A DNA stretch of 64,000 nucleotides from Roseomonas haemaphysalidis (GCF_017355405.1 NZ_CP061177.1:3160501-3224500), one strand, 5' to 3'; shown: positions 17,596-27,375, counted from the stretch's first letter. Notes: generated by a model not told the origin, from the sequence alone. Numbers and translations are program-made.

Positions 17596-19127
17596 TGTGG
17601 CAATCCCTGATGGACCTAGGCTACGGCTTCGGCCTGGCCCTGGAGCCGCACAACCTGTTCTGGTGCTTCGTGGGCGTGCTGATCGGCAACCTGATCGGCG
17701 TGCTGCCGGGCACCGGCGCGCTGACCGCCATCTCGATGCTGCTGCCGCTGACCTATGCCATGCAGCCGGTGCCCGCCATCCTGATGCTCGCGGGCATCTT
17801 CTACGGCTCGCAATACGGCGGCGCGATCGGCGCCATCCTGCTGAACCTGCCGTCCCACCCGCCGCACGCCGTCACCTGCCTGGACGGCTACCCGATGACG
17901 CGCAAGGGCAAGGGGGGCACGGCGCTTGGCATCACCATGCTGGCGTCCTTCTTCGCCGCCTCCTTCGGCATCATCGTCATGGTCTTCGCCTCGCCGCTGC
18001 TGGTGTCGGTGGCCTTCAAGTTCGGGCCGACGGAGCTGTTCTCCATCATGCTGCTGGGCCTGATCGCCGGCTCCACCATGTCGCGCGGCTCGCCGGTCAA
18101 GGGCATCGCCATGACGCTGATCGGCCTGCTGCTGGGCTGCGTCGGCACGGACGTGGAAACCGGCCAGCAGCGCTTCAACTTCGGGCTGGTGGAGTTGTCG
18201 GACGGCGTGGAGCTGGTGTCCATCGCCATGGGCGTGTTCGGCATCGCCGACTTCCTGCGCCACGTGAACCGCATGAAGCACATCGGCAGCCTGCAGCCGG
18301 TGCGGTTCAAGGACATGCGGCCCAGCAGGGCGGAGATCAAGGAAGCCTTCTTCCCCATGCTGCGCGGCACGCTGGTCGGCACGCTGTTCGGCGCCATGCC
18401 GGGCACCGGCCCCACCATCACCACCTTTATCGCCTATGCGCTGGAGCAGAAGGTGTCCCGCACGCCGGAGAAATACGGCACGGGCATGATCGGCGGCGTC
18501 GCGGCGCCGGAAGCGGCCTCGCATTCCAAGACCCAGGTGGACTTCATCCCCACCATGTCCCTCGGCATTCCGGGCGATGCGGTGATGGCGCTGCTGCTGG
18601 GCGCGCTGCTGATCCACGGCATCCAGCCGGGGCCGCGCCTGATCTCGGAGCATCCGGACATCTTCTGGGGGCTGATCGCCAGCTTTTGGGTCGGCAACGT
18701 CATGCTGATGGTGCTGAACGTGCCGCTGATCGGCGTGTGGGTGAAGCTGCTGCAGGTGCCCTACCGGCTGCTGTTCCCGTCCGCGCTGTTTTTCATCTGC
18801 ATCGGTGCCTATTCGGTCAACAACGACATCTTCGCCGTCTACGAGGTGCTGTTCTTCGGCATCGCCGGCGCGGTGTTCATGGCGCTCGACTTTCCCATCG
18901 CGCCCATCCTGCTGGGCTACGTGCTGGGCCCGATGGTGGAAGAGAACTTCCGCCGCAGCTTGACGCTGTCGCGCGGCAACATGATGACCTTTGTGAGCCA
19001 CCCGATCAGCGGCACCATCCTGGGGCTGATCGTGCTGCTGCTGGCGCTGCAAACGTTTTTTGCCGTGCGGGCGCGGTTCTTCCATGGCAGCCGCCTGCCC
19101 CGCCCGCCGGTGCTGCAGGCGGAATAG
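17595..19127 (+). CDS. tctA: Tripartite tricarboxylate transporter large permease TctA
   Basis: 510 aa with about twelve membrane segments. It carries the TctA signatures GVLIGNLIGVLPGTGALTAI near the N-terminus and AMPGTGPTITTFIAYALEQK in the middle, the two repeated P-G-x-G loops of the family, and IPTMSLGIPGDAVMALLLGA. With TctB and a periplasmic TctC/Bug protein it imports organic acids using the ion gradient. No tctC adjoins. Two Bug-type proteins without permeases lie at 4258-5244 and 29018-30007 in this window. Confidence 0.95.
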   Translation: MWQSLMDLGYGFGLALEPHNLFWCFVGVLIGNLIGVLPGTGALTAISMLLPLTYAMQPVPAILMLAGIFYGSQYGGAIGAILLNLPSHPPHAVTCLDGYPMTRKGKGGTALGITMLASFFAASFGIIVMVFASPLLVSVAFKFGPTELFSIMLLGLIAGSTMSRGSPVKGIAMTLIGLLLGCVGTDVETGQQRFNFGLVELSDGVELVSIAMGVFGIADFLRHVNRMKHIGSLQPVRFKDMRPSRAEIKEAFFPMLRGTLVGTLFGAMPGTGPTITTFIAYALEQKVSRTPEKYGTGMIGGVAAPEAASHSKTQVDFIPTMSLGIPGDAVMALLLGALLIHGIQPGPRLISEHPDIFWGLIASFWVGNVMLMVLNVPLIGVWVKLLQVPYRLLFPSALFFICIGAYSVNNDIFAVYEVLFFGIAGAVFMALDFPIAPILLGYVLGPMVEENFRRSLTLSRGNMMTFVSHPISGTILGLIVLLLALQTFFAVRARFFHGSRLPRPPVLQAE

Positions 19128-19138
19128 CCTTCTCCCCT

Positions 19139-19163
19139 CCCCCCCGCCCGCCGGGCGGGGGGG
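19139..19163 (+). terminator. GC-only hairpin after tctBA
   Basis: CCCCCCCGCCCG/CGGGCGGGGGGG is a 12-bp perfect inverted repeat separated by a single base, starting 11 bp after the tctA stop. There is no T-run, so it may be a Rho-aided or partial terminator before the next gene. Confidence 0.5.
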
Positions 19164-19231
19164 CAATTGCGCTATTCGCGGCGCCCGTGGCCACGGTTAT
19201 GCTGTTCTGCACAATGCCGCCGGGACCTTGA

Positions 19232-22200
19232 ATGCCGCTTCATGTCGCGCTGACCCACCGTACCAGCTACCGCTACGACCGGCCGGCGACCCTGGGCCCG
19301 CAGGTGATCCGCCTGCGGCCGGCGCCGCATGCGCGGACCCCGGTGCTGTCCTATGCGCTGGACGTCTCGCCCAAGCCGCATTTCCTGAACTGGCAGCAGG
19401 ACCCGCAGGGCAATTTCCAGGCGCGCGTGGTGTTTCCCGACCGGGTGACGCAATTCGACGTCACGGTGGACCTCGTGGCCGACATGGCCACCATCAACCC
19501 CTTCGACTTCTTTCTGGAGCCGCAGGCCGAAAGCTGGCCCTTCCAATACGACCCGGCGCAGGAGCAGGAGCTGGCGCCGTTCCGCCGCGCCGAGCCGCCG
19601 GGGCCGCTGCTGTCCGCGCTGCTGGCCCGCGTTCCGCGCGAACGGCAGGACACGGTGGGCATGCTGCTGGCCATGAACGCGCTGGTCAACCAGAGCGTGT
19701 CCTACATGGTGCGGCTGGAGCCGGGTGTCTGGACACCGGAGGAAACGCTGCAACGCGGCCAGGGGTCGTGCCGCGACAGCGCCTGGCTGCTGGTGCAGGT
19801 GCTGCGCCACCTGGGCTTCGCCGCGCGCTTCGTGTCCGGCTACCTGATCCAGCTTGTCGCGGACGAAACGCCGCTGGACGGCCCCGCCGGCCCGGCCAGC
19901 GACTTCACGGACCTGCATGCCTGGGCCGAGGTCTTTCTGCCCGGCGCCGGCTGGGTGGGGCTGGACGCCACCTCCGGCCTGCTGACCGGCGAAGGCCACA
20001 TCCCGCTGGCGGCGACGCCGGAACCGCAGTCGGCGGCCGCCATCAGCGGGCTGACAAGCCCGGCGGAGGTGAGCTTCGACTTCGGCATGACGGTGCGGCG
20101 CGTCAACGAAAGCCCGCGCGTCACCAAGCCCTATGCCGGGGAAACCTGGGAGGCGATCGTCGCCGCCGGCCGGGCGGTGGATCTCCGCCTTTCGGCCGGC
20201 GACGTGCGGCTGACCATGGGCGGCGAGCCGACCTTCGTGGCCGCATCCGACCAGCAGGCACCGGAATGGAACACCGCCGCCCTGGGCCCCACCAAGCGGG
20301 CCTTTGCCGCCCGCCTGCTGCACCGGCTGCGGCCGCTTTGGGCCCCTGGCGCCGTGGTGCAGCACGCCACCGGCAAGCACTACCCCGGCGAGCCGCTGCC
20401 GCGCTGGGCGCTGAACGCCTTTTGGCGCGCCGATGGCGAGCCGGTGTGGCAGGACCCCGCCCTGCTGGCCGACGACGACCATGCCGACGACGCCACCGCC
20501 GCCGATGCCCTGGCCCTGGCGCGCGACCTGGCCGGGCGGCTCGGCGTCGGCGCCGCGCGGGTGATCCCGGCGCATGAGGACGCGCTGTTCTACCTGTGGA
20601 AGGAACAGCGCCTGCCGGCCAATGTCTCGCCCGAGGACAGCCGGCTGCGCGACCCGCTGGAACGCGCCCGCATGGCGCGGCTGTTCGGCCAGGGGCTGGG
20701 CGAAAGCGTGGGCGCCGTGCTGCCGCTGCGGCATGACGGGCACTGGCGATCGGCCCGCTGGTTCTTTCGCGACGCCACGCTGCTGCTGGTGCCGGGCGAT
20801 TCCCCGATCGGCCTGCGCCTGCCGCTCGACAGCCTGCCCTGGGTCGATCCCGCCGCCATCCCGCTGGCGGTGGAACGCGACCCCGCCGCCCCGCGCGACC
20901 CGTTGCCGAAGCGGCGCGGGGCGGCGGAAGCCCCGCCCGAGCCGGAACCCGGGGCGGACGAGGCCGAGATCGTCCGCACCGCGCTGACGGTGGAAGCGCG
21001 CGGCGGCACGCTGCACATCTATTTTCCGCCGCTGGAACAGGTCGAGCCCTGGCTGGAGCTGGTCGCCGCCGTGGAACACGCCGCCGCCGCTGCCGGCCGC
21101 CGCGTGGTGCTGGAAGGCTACGGCCCGCCGCGCGACCCGCGGGTGCAAAGCTTTTCCGTGACGCCGGACCCCGGGGTGGTCGAGGTCAACATCCACCCCG
21201 CCGCCAGCTGGGACCAACAGGTGCAACGCACGGAGGAGCTGTACGAGGCCGCGCGCCAGGAAGGCCTCGCCGCGCAGAAGTTCATGATGGACGGCCGGCA
21301 TGTCGGCACCGGCGGCGGCAACCATGTGGTGATGGGCGCGGCCAGCCCGGAGGACAGCCCCTTTCTGCGCCGGCCGGACCTGTTGAAGTCGCTGCTGGGC
21401 TTCTGGCACAACCATCCCAGCCTGAGCTTCCTGTTCGCCGGGCTGTTCATCGGCCCCACCAGCCAGCACCCGCGCATCGACGAGGCGCGGCAGGACGCGC
21501 TGCACGACCTGGAGATCGCCTTTCAGCAGGTCACGGCCTTTGAGCATCGCGAGCCCTGGGTCACCGACCGGCTGTTCCGCAACATCCTGTCGGACATGAC
21601 CGGCAACACCCACCGCACCGAGTTCTGCATCGACAAGCTGTTCTCGCCCGACAGCGGCAGCGGCCGGCTCGGGCTGGTCGAATACCGCGCGTTCGAGATG
21701 CCGCCGCACCCGCGCATGGCGCTGGCGCAGATGCTGCTGATGCGCGCCGCCGTGGCCGCCTTCTGGGAACGGCCCTACGAGCGCCGGCTGGTGCGCTGGG
21801 GCACCCGGCTGCACGACGACTTCATGCTGCCGCACTACGCCGTGGCGGACTTGCACGATGCCATCGACGAACTGCGGGCCCTGGGCGCGCCGCTGGAAGC
21901 GGCGTGGTTCGCCCCGCATGCCGAATTCCGCTTTCCGCCGCTGGGCGAGGTGACGCTGGCCGGCGTGACGCTGGAACTGCGCCACGCGCTGGAGCCCTGG
22001 CACGTGCTGGGCGAGCAGGCCACCGGCAACGGCACCGCCCGCTACGTGGACAGCAGCACCGAGCGGCTGCAGGTCAAGGCCACCGGCTTCACGCCGGAGC
22101 GCTTCGTGGTGGCGGTCAACGGCCGCGCCATGCCGATGCAGCCGACCGGCGTGGCGGGCGAGTTCGTCGCCGGCGTGCGCTTCAAGGCCTGGGCGCCGTA

Positions 22201-22474
22201 TTCCGCCCTGCATCCGACCATCAAGGCGCAGGCACCCCTGTGCTTCGACCTGTGGGACCGCTGGTCCGGACGCTCGCTGGGCGGCTTCGTGCACCACGTC
22301 GTCCATCCGGGCGGCCGCAACTATGACAGCATCCCGGTCAACGCCAAGGAGGCGGAAGCGCGCCGCCGCGCCCGCTTCACGCCCTTTGGCCACACCCCGG
22401 GCGCCATGGCCGAGCCGCTGGGATGCGGCAGCGCCGAGCTGGTCCGCACGCTCGACCTGCGCCGGCGGCCATGA
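19232..22474 (+). CDS. Transglutaminase-like protein with DUF2126 C-terminal region
   Basis: 1080 aa. Residues ~1-100 are the transglutaminase N-terminal beta domain (VALTHRTSYRYDRPATLGPQ). The transglutaminase core follows, with Cys180 (GQGSCRDSAW), His229 (DLHAWAEVF) and Asp245 (WVGLDAT). From about residue 320 comes the long DUF2126 region, beginning LRLSAGDVRLTMGGEPTFVA. This architecture is known from amidoligase/peptide-tag gene sets described by comparative genomics (with circularly permuted ATP-grasp and alpha-E proteins). Its physiological substrate is unknown. It is cytoplasmic by sequence. The stop overlaps the next start (ATGA), so it is co-translated with the ATP-grasp/alpha-E fusion. 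Confidence 0.93.
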   Translation: MPLHVALTHRTSYRYDRPATLGPQVIRLRPAPHARTPVLSYALDVSPKPHFLNWQQDPQGNFQARVVFPDRVTQFDVTVDLVADMATINPFDFFLEPQAESWPFQYDPAQEQELAPFRRAEPPGPLLSALLARVPRERQDTVGMLLAMNALVNQSVSYMVRLEPGVWTPEETLQRGQGSCRDSAWLLVQVLRHLGFAARFVSGYLIQLVADETPLDGPAGPASDFTDLHAWAEVFLPGAGWVGLDATSGLLTGEGHIPLAATPEPQSAAAISGLTSPAEVSFDFGMTVRRVNESPRVTKPYAGETWEAIVAAGRAVDLRLSAGDVRLTMGGEPTFVAASDQQAPEWNTAALGPTKRAFAARLLHRLRPLWAPGAVVQHATGKHYPGEPLPRWALNAFWRADGEPVWQDPALLADDDHADDATAADALALARDLAGRLGVGAARVIPAHEDALFYLWKEQRLPANVSPEDSRLRDPLERARMARLFGQGLGESVGAVLPLRHDGHWRSARWFFRDATLLLVPGDSPIGLRLPLDSLPWVDPAAIPLAVERDPAAPRDPLPKRRGAAEAPPEPEPGADEAEIVRTALTVEARGGTLHIYFPPLEQVEPWLELVAAVEHAAAAAGRRVVLEGYGPPRDPRVQSFSVTPDPGVVEVNIHPAASWDQQVQRTEELYEAARQEGLAAQKFMMDGRHVGTGGGNHVVMGAASPEDSPFLRRPDLLKSLLGFWHNHPSLSFLFAGLFIGPTSQHPRIDEARQDALHDLEIAFQQVTAFEHREPWVTDRLFRNILSDMTGNTHRTEFCIDKLFSPDSGSGRLGLVEYRAFEMPPHPRMALAQMLLMRAAVAAFWERPYERRLVRWGTRLHDDFMLPHYAVADLHDAIDELRALGAPLEAAWFAPHAEFRFPPLGEVTLAGVTLELRHALEPWHVLGEQATGNGTARYVDSSTERLQVKATGFTPERFVVAVNGRAMPMQPTGVAGEFVAGVRFKAWAPYSALHPTIKAQAPLCFDLWDRWSGRSLGGFVHHVVHPGGRNYDSIPVNAKEAEARRRARFTPFGHTPGAMAEPLGCGSAELVRTLDLRRRP

Positions 22475-24918
22475 CGCCCGCGGCGGCGCCCCTGGACGAG
22501 ATGGTGGACGGCGCCGGCCGGCTGCGCCCGCATTGGCGCGGCGTGCTGGCGGGCTTCGCCGACCACGAGGGCGGCGGCATGGCCGGCGCCGCGCACCGCA
22601 TCGCCCGGGTGTTCGAGGAGGAGGGCATCACCTCGCTCCTGCCGGGCGAGGTGCCGAGCCTGGGCCAGGCCTCCTGGCGCTGCGACCCCGTGCCCATGGT
22701 GCTGCCGGACGAGGAGTTCGCCCTGCTCGCCGCCGGTCTGGCGCAACGCGCGCGCCTGCTGGAAGCGCTGCTGGCCGATCTCTACGGCCCGCAGGCGCTG
22801 CTGGCGGATGGCACCATCCCGCCCGAGCTGGTTCTGGCCAACCCCGCCTTTCTGCGCCCGTGCCGCGACGCGGGCGCCACCCGCCACCCCTTTCTGCACT
22901 GCTACGCCGCCGACCTCCTGCGCGCGCCGGACGGCCGCTGGCACGTGGTGGCGGACCGCACCAGCCGCGCCGGCGGCATCGGCCACGCGCTGGAAAACCG
23001 CCGCATCATGGCCCGCGCCCTGCCCGCCGTGCTGCGCGGCCACCCGGTGCGGCCGCTGCGGCCGTTCTTTGAGCTGTGGCAGGACGCGCTGGCGCGGCTT
23101 GCCCCGCCGCGCGCGGCGCCGGGGCAGGACAGCCCGCGCGTGGCGCTGCTGACGCCCGGCGTGCACCACAAGCTGTGGTTCGAGCACGTGCTGCTGGCGC
23201 GCGAGCTGTCCTGCGCGCTGGTGGAGCCGGGCGACCTGGCGGTGCGGGGCGGCGCGGTGTTCCTGAAGACCCTGCAGGGCCTGCAGCCGCTGGACGTGCT
23301 GCTGCGCCGCGTGCCTGGGCGCGGGCTGGATCCGCTGGAATTCGACGGCGCCGTGGCCGGCGTGCCGGGGCTGCTGGACGCCGCCCGGCAGGGTGCCGTC
23401 AAGATCGCCAACGAGCCGGGCGCGGGGCTGGTGGAAGGCGCGGGCATCGCCGCGCTGTTGCCCGCCCTGGCGCCGCGCCTGCTGGGCGAGCCGTTGCTGC
23501 TGCCGCAGCCGGAAACCCTTTGGCTGGCCGACCCCGCCGCCATGGCCGCCGTGCGGCGCGACCCCGCCGGCTGGGCGCTGCGCCCGGCGCGCGGCGGCAG
23601 TGGCGCCAGCGCCCCCATGCCGCCGGACCCGGCCGCCCGGGGGCGCGACTGGGTGGCCAGCCGCGTGCTGGCGCCGTCGGTCGTGCCCTGCGTGCAGCAG
23701 GGCGGGCTGGTGCCGCTGCCGCTGCGGCTGCGGCTGTTTCTGGTGCAGGATGGCGCCCGCTGGCACGCCCTGCCAGGCGGGCTGGCCCGGGTGCAGGGCG
23801 CGTCCGGCCTGCTGGCCAAGGATGTCTGGGTGCTGAACCGGGAGGAAGCCCACACCGCCGGTGCCGCCGCGCAGCCGCAGCCCCCCATGGCGATCCGCCG
23901 CGCGGTGGGGGAGCTGCCGTCCCGCGTGGCGGACAACCTGTTCTGGCTGGGCCGCTACGTGGAGCGGCTGGAAGGCGGTGCCCGGCTGCAGCGCGCCACC
24001 CTGACCCGGCTGGACCGCGGCACCATGCTGCCGCGCGAGCAGGCGGAGCTGTCGGCGCTGTTTCTGTGCCTGCGCGACGCCGGGCTGGCCGAGCCGGAAG
24101 ACCAGCCCACCGCCGGCACCACCGGCCCGCTGCGCGAGGCGCTGTTGCGCGGCATCCAGCCCGGCGGCGCCATCGCGGAGCTGCTGGCGCAGGTGGCGCG
24201 GCTGGTGGAGGCGGTGCGCGACCGCCTGACGGCCGACATGTACGCCACCTTCACCCTGCCCCTGCGCGCGCTGCGCATCGCCGCGCAGCAATCCGGCGGG
24301 CTGGCGGGGCTGGAAGCGCTGCTGGGCCAGGTGCTACGCTACACCGCCAGCGTCGCCGGCGTCGCGGCGGAGAACATGGTGCGCGCCGGCGGCTATACCT
24401 TTCTCGACCTCGGGCGGCGGGTGGAACGGGCGCAAAGCATCGCGGCGCAGCTGCGCTTCTCGCTGGCGCAGCCGCCGGCGCGGCTGGAAGGCGGGCTGAA
24501 GCTGGCGCTGGAGCTGTGCGATTCCGTGATCACCTATCGCAGCCGCTACCTTGGCGTGCTGCAGCCGGCGCCGGCGCTGGACCTGGTGCTGGCCGACCCG
24601 GGCAACCCCCGTGGCCTGGGCTTCCAGCTGCACGCCATCCGCCGCCTGCTGGCCGAGCTGCCGGGGGGCGGCGCCGACCTCGCCCAGGTGGCCGCGCTGC
24701 TGGTGGCCGAGGTGGAGGCGCTGCCCGCCCTGGTGCAGGCCAGCCCGGCGCAGGACGCCGCCACCACCGCGCTGCCGCCCGTGCTGGCGCGCATCGAGGC
24801 CGAGGTGGCGCAGTTGTCGGATGCCGTGACCCGGCGCTACTTCGCGCTGCTGCCGGCCTTGCAGGCGGTGGGCGGCGCGCCGGCCGGGGCACCGCCCCTG
24901 CTCGCCGGCGCCGCCTGA
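22471..24918 (+). CDS. Circularly permuted ATP-grasp protein fused to alpha-E domain
   Basis: 815 aa. Residues 1 to ~470 match the circularly permuted ATP-grasp type (DUF404/DUF407): VLPDEEFALLAAGLAQRARL, ALLADLYGPQALLADGTIPP, CYAADLLRAPDGRWHVVADR and AVKIANEPGAGLVEGAGIAA. Residues ~485-800 are an alpha-E (DUF403) helical domain that starts LPSRVADNLFWLGRYVERLE. In many genomes the two are separate genes, so the fusion argues they act on one substrate. ATP-grasp enzymes form peptide-like amide bonds via acyl-phosphate. The start at 22471 overlaps the upstream stop; the 16-residue in-frame extension is not domain-like. The next gene, a second transglutaminase, follows after 13 bp. Confidence 0.92.
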   Translation: MTPAAAPLDEMVDGAGRLRPHWRGVLAGFADHEGGGMAGAAHRIARVFEEEGITSLLPGEVPSLGQASWRCDPVPMVLPDEEFALLAAGLAQRARLLEALLADLYGPQALLADGTIPPELVLANPAFLRPCRDAGATRHPFLHCYAADLLRAPDGRWHVVADRTSRAGGIGHALENRRIMARALPAVLRGHPVRPLRPFFELWQDALARLAPPRAAPGQDSPRVALLTPGVHHKLWFEHVLLARELSCALVEPGDLAVRGGAVFLKTLQGLQPLDVLLRRVPGRGLDPLEFDGAVAGVPGLLDAARQGAVKIANEPGAGLVEGAGIAALLPALAPRLLGEPLLLPQPETLWLADPAAMAAVRRDPAGWALRPARGGSGASAPMPPDPAARGRDWVASRVLAPSVVPCVQQGGLVPLPLRLRLFLVQDGARWHALPGGLARVQGASGLLAKDVWVLNREEAHTAGAAAQPQPPMAIRRAVGELPSRVADNLFWLGRYVERLEGGARLQRATLTRLDRGTMLPREQAELSALFLCLRDAGLAEPEDQPTAGTTGPLREALLRGIQPGGAIAELLAQVARLVEAVRDRLTADMYATFTLPLRALRIAAQQSGGLAGLEALLGQVLRYTASVAGVAAENMVRAGGYTFLDLGRRVERAQSIAAQLRFSLAQPPARLEGGLKLALELCDSVITYRSRYLGVLQPAPALDLVLADPGNPRGLGFQLHAIRRLLAELPGGGADLAQVAALLVAEVEALPALVQASPAQDAATTALPPVLARIEAEVAQLSDAVTRRYFALLPALQAVGGAPAGAPPLLAGAA

Positions 24919-24931
24919 GGATCCGGTCCCG

Positions 24932-25786
24932 ATGCAATGGCGCGTCCGCCACGTCACCACCTACCGCTACGCGGAAACCGTGGACCTGGCCAACCACCTG
25001 CTGCACCTGCTGCCCCGCGCGCTGCCGTGCCAGCAGGTGCTGGCGGCGACGCTGAGCTGCACCCCGCCCGCGGCACTGCGCACCGACGCCCTGGACCACT
25101 TCGGCAACCGGGTGACGCGCCTGTCCATCGACCGGCCGCACGACCGCTTCGAGGTGGTGGCCGAGGCCTTGGTCCGCCGCGCCGCCGCGCCGCCGCCGGC
25201 CGCCGGCGCCACGCCGCCGTGGGAAGCGGTGGCGGCCTGCCCCACGCCGGCGGCGGCCGAGTTCGCCTTTCCCTCGCCCATGTTGCCGGAACACGCCGAG
25301 GCGCGCGGCTACGCCGCCCTCTCCTTTCCGCCCGGCCGGCCGGTGCTGGAAGGACTGCGGGACCTGAACAGCCGCATTCGCCGCGACTTCCGCTACCGCC
25401 CGGGGGAAACCGGCGTGACAACGCCGGTGTCCGAGGTGCTGGCGCGCCGCGCCGGGGTTTGCCAGGACTTCGCGCAGCTGATGATCACCGGGCTGCGCGG
25501 GCTCGGCCTGCCGGCGCGCTACGTGTCCGGCTACATCCGCACGCATCCGGCGCCGGGCAGCATGGCGCTGCGCGGCGCCGACCAGTCGCACGCCTGGGTG
25601 GGCTGCTGGCTGGGCGAGGCGGATGGCTGGGTGGACCTGGACCCGACCAACGACTTGGTGGCGGGCGAGGAGCACGTGGTGCTGGGCTGGGGGCGCGATT
25701 TCGCCGACGTGTCGCCCCTGCGCGGCATCATCCTGGGCGGCGGGCGGCACCGGCTGGAGGTGGCCGTGGACCTCGCCGCCGCCTGA
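24932..25786 (+). CDS. Transglutaminase-family cysteine peptidase/amidase
   Basis: 284 aa. The N-terminal beta domain (MQWRVRHVTTYRYAETVDLA) is followed by the transglutaminase core with Cys177 (RRAGVCQDFAQLM), His220 (DQSHAWVGCW) and Asp237 (WVDLDPTND). This is the stand-alone partner usually found with the ATP-grasp/alpha-E genes, where it may process or cross-link the amide product. It lies 13 bp after the fusion gene in the same operon. There is no signal peptide. Confidence 0.92.
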   Translation: MQWRVRHVTTYRYAETVDLANHLLHLLPRALPCQQVLAATLSCTPPAALRTDALDHFGNRVTRLSIDRPHDRFEVVAEALVRRAAAPPPAAGATPPWEAVAACPTPAAAEFAFPSPMLPEHAEARGYAALSFPPGRPVLEGLRDLNSRIRRDFRYRPGETGVTTPVSEVLARRAGVCQDFAQLMITGLRGLGLPARYVSGYIRTHPAPGSMALRGADQSHAWVGCWLGEADGWVDLDPTNDLVAGEEHVVLGWGRDFADVSPLRGIILGGGRHRLEVAVDLAAA

Positions 25787-25844
25787 CGGCCACGCCGCGG
25801 AACGGCAACGCGGGGCCGATGCCCGCCGCGCCCGGCACCCGGGA

Positions 25845-26171
25845 TCAGCGCACCGTGAAGCGGCTGATCTCGCACACGTTGATGTTGCGCTGCTCCACTC
25901 TGCGGCCACCCTCCAGCACCGCCAGGACGTCGAAGCGGCAGGCGCCCGAGCCGTCGTCGATGTTGATCATGACGGAACGGCCGCTGGGCAGCGTGCTGTC
26001 GCCCAGGATGTCCTCTTCCCAGTTCGAGCGCTGGCTGTTGGACGCGTAGAACTCGCGCAGCTCGCGGCCCGAGGCGTTGACCACCTCCACCCGCCGGTCC
26101 TCCGCCGCCTGCGCCAGCACGGGTGTCAGGGTGGCCGCGCTCAACAGCGTGGCGAGCAGAAGATGGCGCAT
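25845..26171 (-). CDS. Small secreted protein of unknown function
   Basis: 108 aa. A signal peptide (MRHLLLATLLSAATLTPVLA-QA) precedes an 85-residue mature domain with VNASGRELREFYASNSQRSN, WEEDILGDSTLPSGRSVMIN and a closing Cys-containing strand RRVEQRNINVCEISRFTVR. Two Cys residues (CRFDVLAV and NVCEIS) could form a disulphide. Similar small periplasmic proteins are common in alphaproteobacteria; some carry the misleading name argininosuccinate lyase, which this clearly is not. The start at 26171 was chosen to place the signal peptide at the N-terminus. Confidence 0.75.
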   Translation of the reverse strand: MRHLLLATLLSAATLTPVLAQAAEDRRVEVVNASGRELREFYASNSQRSNWEEDILGDSTLPSGRSVMINIDDGSGACRFDVLAVLEGGRRVEQRNINVCEISRFTVR

Positions 26172-26286
26172 GGTCGGGTGTTCCTGGCCCCGCCGCCCGA
26201 TGCGGCGGGTTGCACGACGGAACCATGTGGCCCCCGCCGCCCGCAAGCAGCCCGGTGCCTCATGCGCGCGGCTGCCGGGCGATGGA

Positions 26287-27336
26287 TCAACCCGCGGGCG
26301 TGTTGTCCGCTGCCGGCCGCACCGAACCGCGCACCACCAGCCGCCCCCGCAGGCTCACCGCCTCGTCCGGCAGGTCCGGGTTGGTCATGCGGGCGGCCAG
26401 CAGGTCGAGCCCCCGGCGCACCATGGCGGACAGCGGCTGCGCCACGGTGGTGAGGTCGTAGATCGGCCGCGCGGCCTCGGCGATGTCGTCGAAGCCGACC
26501 ACGGACAGGTCGCGCGGCACGCGCAGCCCGCCCAGGCGCAGGCCGTCCATCACGCCCATGGCGATGATGTCGCTGACCGCGAAGACCGCGTCCGGCCGCT
26601 GGCCCGGCGGCAGCGCCGCGATGCGCTGGCCGGCGGCGTAGCCCCCGTCATAGGTGGATTGTCCGTCCAGCCGCAGCATGGGGCGCAGCCCGTCCTGCTC
26701 CAGCCGGCTCAGAAAGCCCTGCTCGCGCTCCACCGCCGTGGAGGTGGGGTTGGAGGTGATGACCGTGGCGAAGCGCCGGTGGCCGCGCGCCAGCAGCAGT
26801 TGCGCCAGCTCGGCCCCGCCCGCCCCGTTGTCGCAGGCCACCGCGCTGCCGTGCTCGCGCGCCACGCGGTTGACCATGACCACCGGCACGCCGTTGCCGG
26901 CGCAGACCGCCGCGGCGCGCGACGACAGCGTGGCGGAGGTGATCAGGCAGCCATCCACCTTGTATTGCAGCAGCACCTCCGCCGTGGTGTCCTCGATCGG
27001 GCCGGCACCGGCGTGGATGATCAGCATGCGCAGGCCGCGTTCGGCGCCCTGGGCCACCGCCTCGTGCAGCAGGGCGGTGTAGATCGGGTGCGTGGCGGGG
27101 CCGAGCACCAGCCCGATCAGCCCGGACCGGCCGGACGACAGCGTGCGGGCCAGGGCGTTGGGCGTGTAGCCCAGCTCCCGCGCCAGCTTGGCGATGCGCT
27201 CGCGCGTTTCGGCCGAGATGCGCGGGTCCCCTTTCAAGGCGCGGGAAATGGTGGAAGGCGCCACGCCCGCCTGCCGCGACAGGGTCACGATGGTGGCGCG
27301 CCGGCGGGTGGCGCCTTCGGGCGGGAGGTCGTTCAT
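26287..27336 (-). CDS. LacI-family transcriptional regulator
   Basis: 349 aa. The N-terminal DNA-binding domain has the LacI pattern TIVTLSRQAGVAPSTISRAL with hinge region RERIAKLARELGYTPNALAR. A periplasmic-binding-like sensor domain follows (SGLIGLVLGPATHPIYTALL ... RDLSVVGFDDIAEAARPIYD). It is divergent from the LLM monooxygenase operon starting at 27598, which is its likely target. The sensed ligand is unknown but may be the substrate of that operon. Confidence 0.93.
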   Translation of the reverse strand: MNDLPPEGATRRRATIVTLSRQAGVAPSTISRALKGDPRISAETRERIAKLARELGYTPNALARTLSSGRSGLIGLVLGPATHPIYTALLHEAVAQGAERGLRMLIIHAGAGPIEDTTAEVLLQYKVDGCLITSATLSSRAAAVCAGNGVPVVMVNRVAREHGSAVACDNGAGGAELAQLLLARGHRRFATVITSNPTSTAVEREQGFLSRLEQDGLRPMLRLDGQSTYDGGYAAGQRIAALPPGQRPDAVFAVSDIIAMGVMDGLRLGGLRVPRDLSVVGFDDIAEAARPIYDLTTVAQPLSAMVRRGLDLLAARMTNPDLPDEAVSLRGRLVVRGSVRPAADNTPAG

Positions 27337-27375
27337 CGCGGCATCCTAGCATGGTTTCTTGGTGCATCCGTTGGC

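Noticed and set aside
19172-22393. Minus-strand frame of over 1000 codons
   Set aside because: Antisense shadow of the transglutaminase-DUF2126 gene; low-complexity Arg/Gly/His composition.
25845-26171. Argininosuccinate lyase, a name given to similar small proteins
   Set aside because: The protein is 108 aa with a signal peptide and has none of the lyase motifs.
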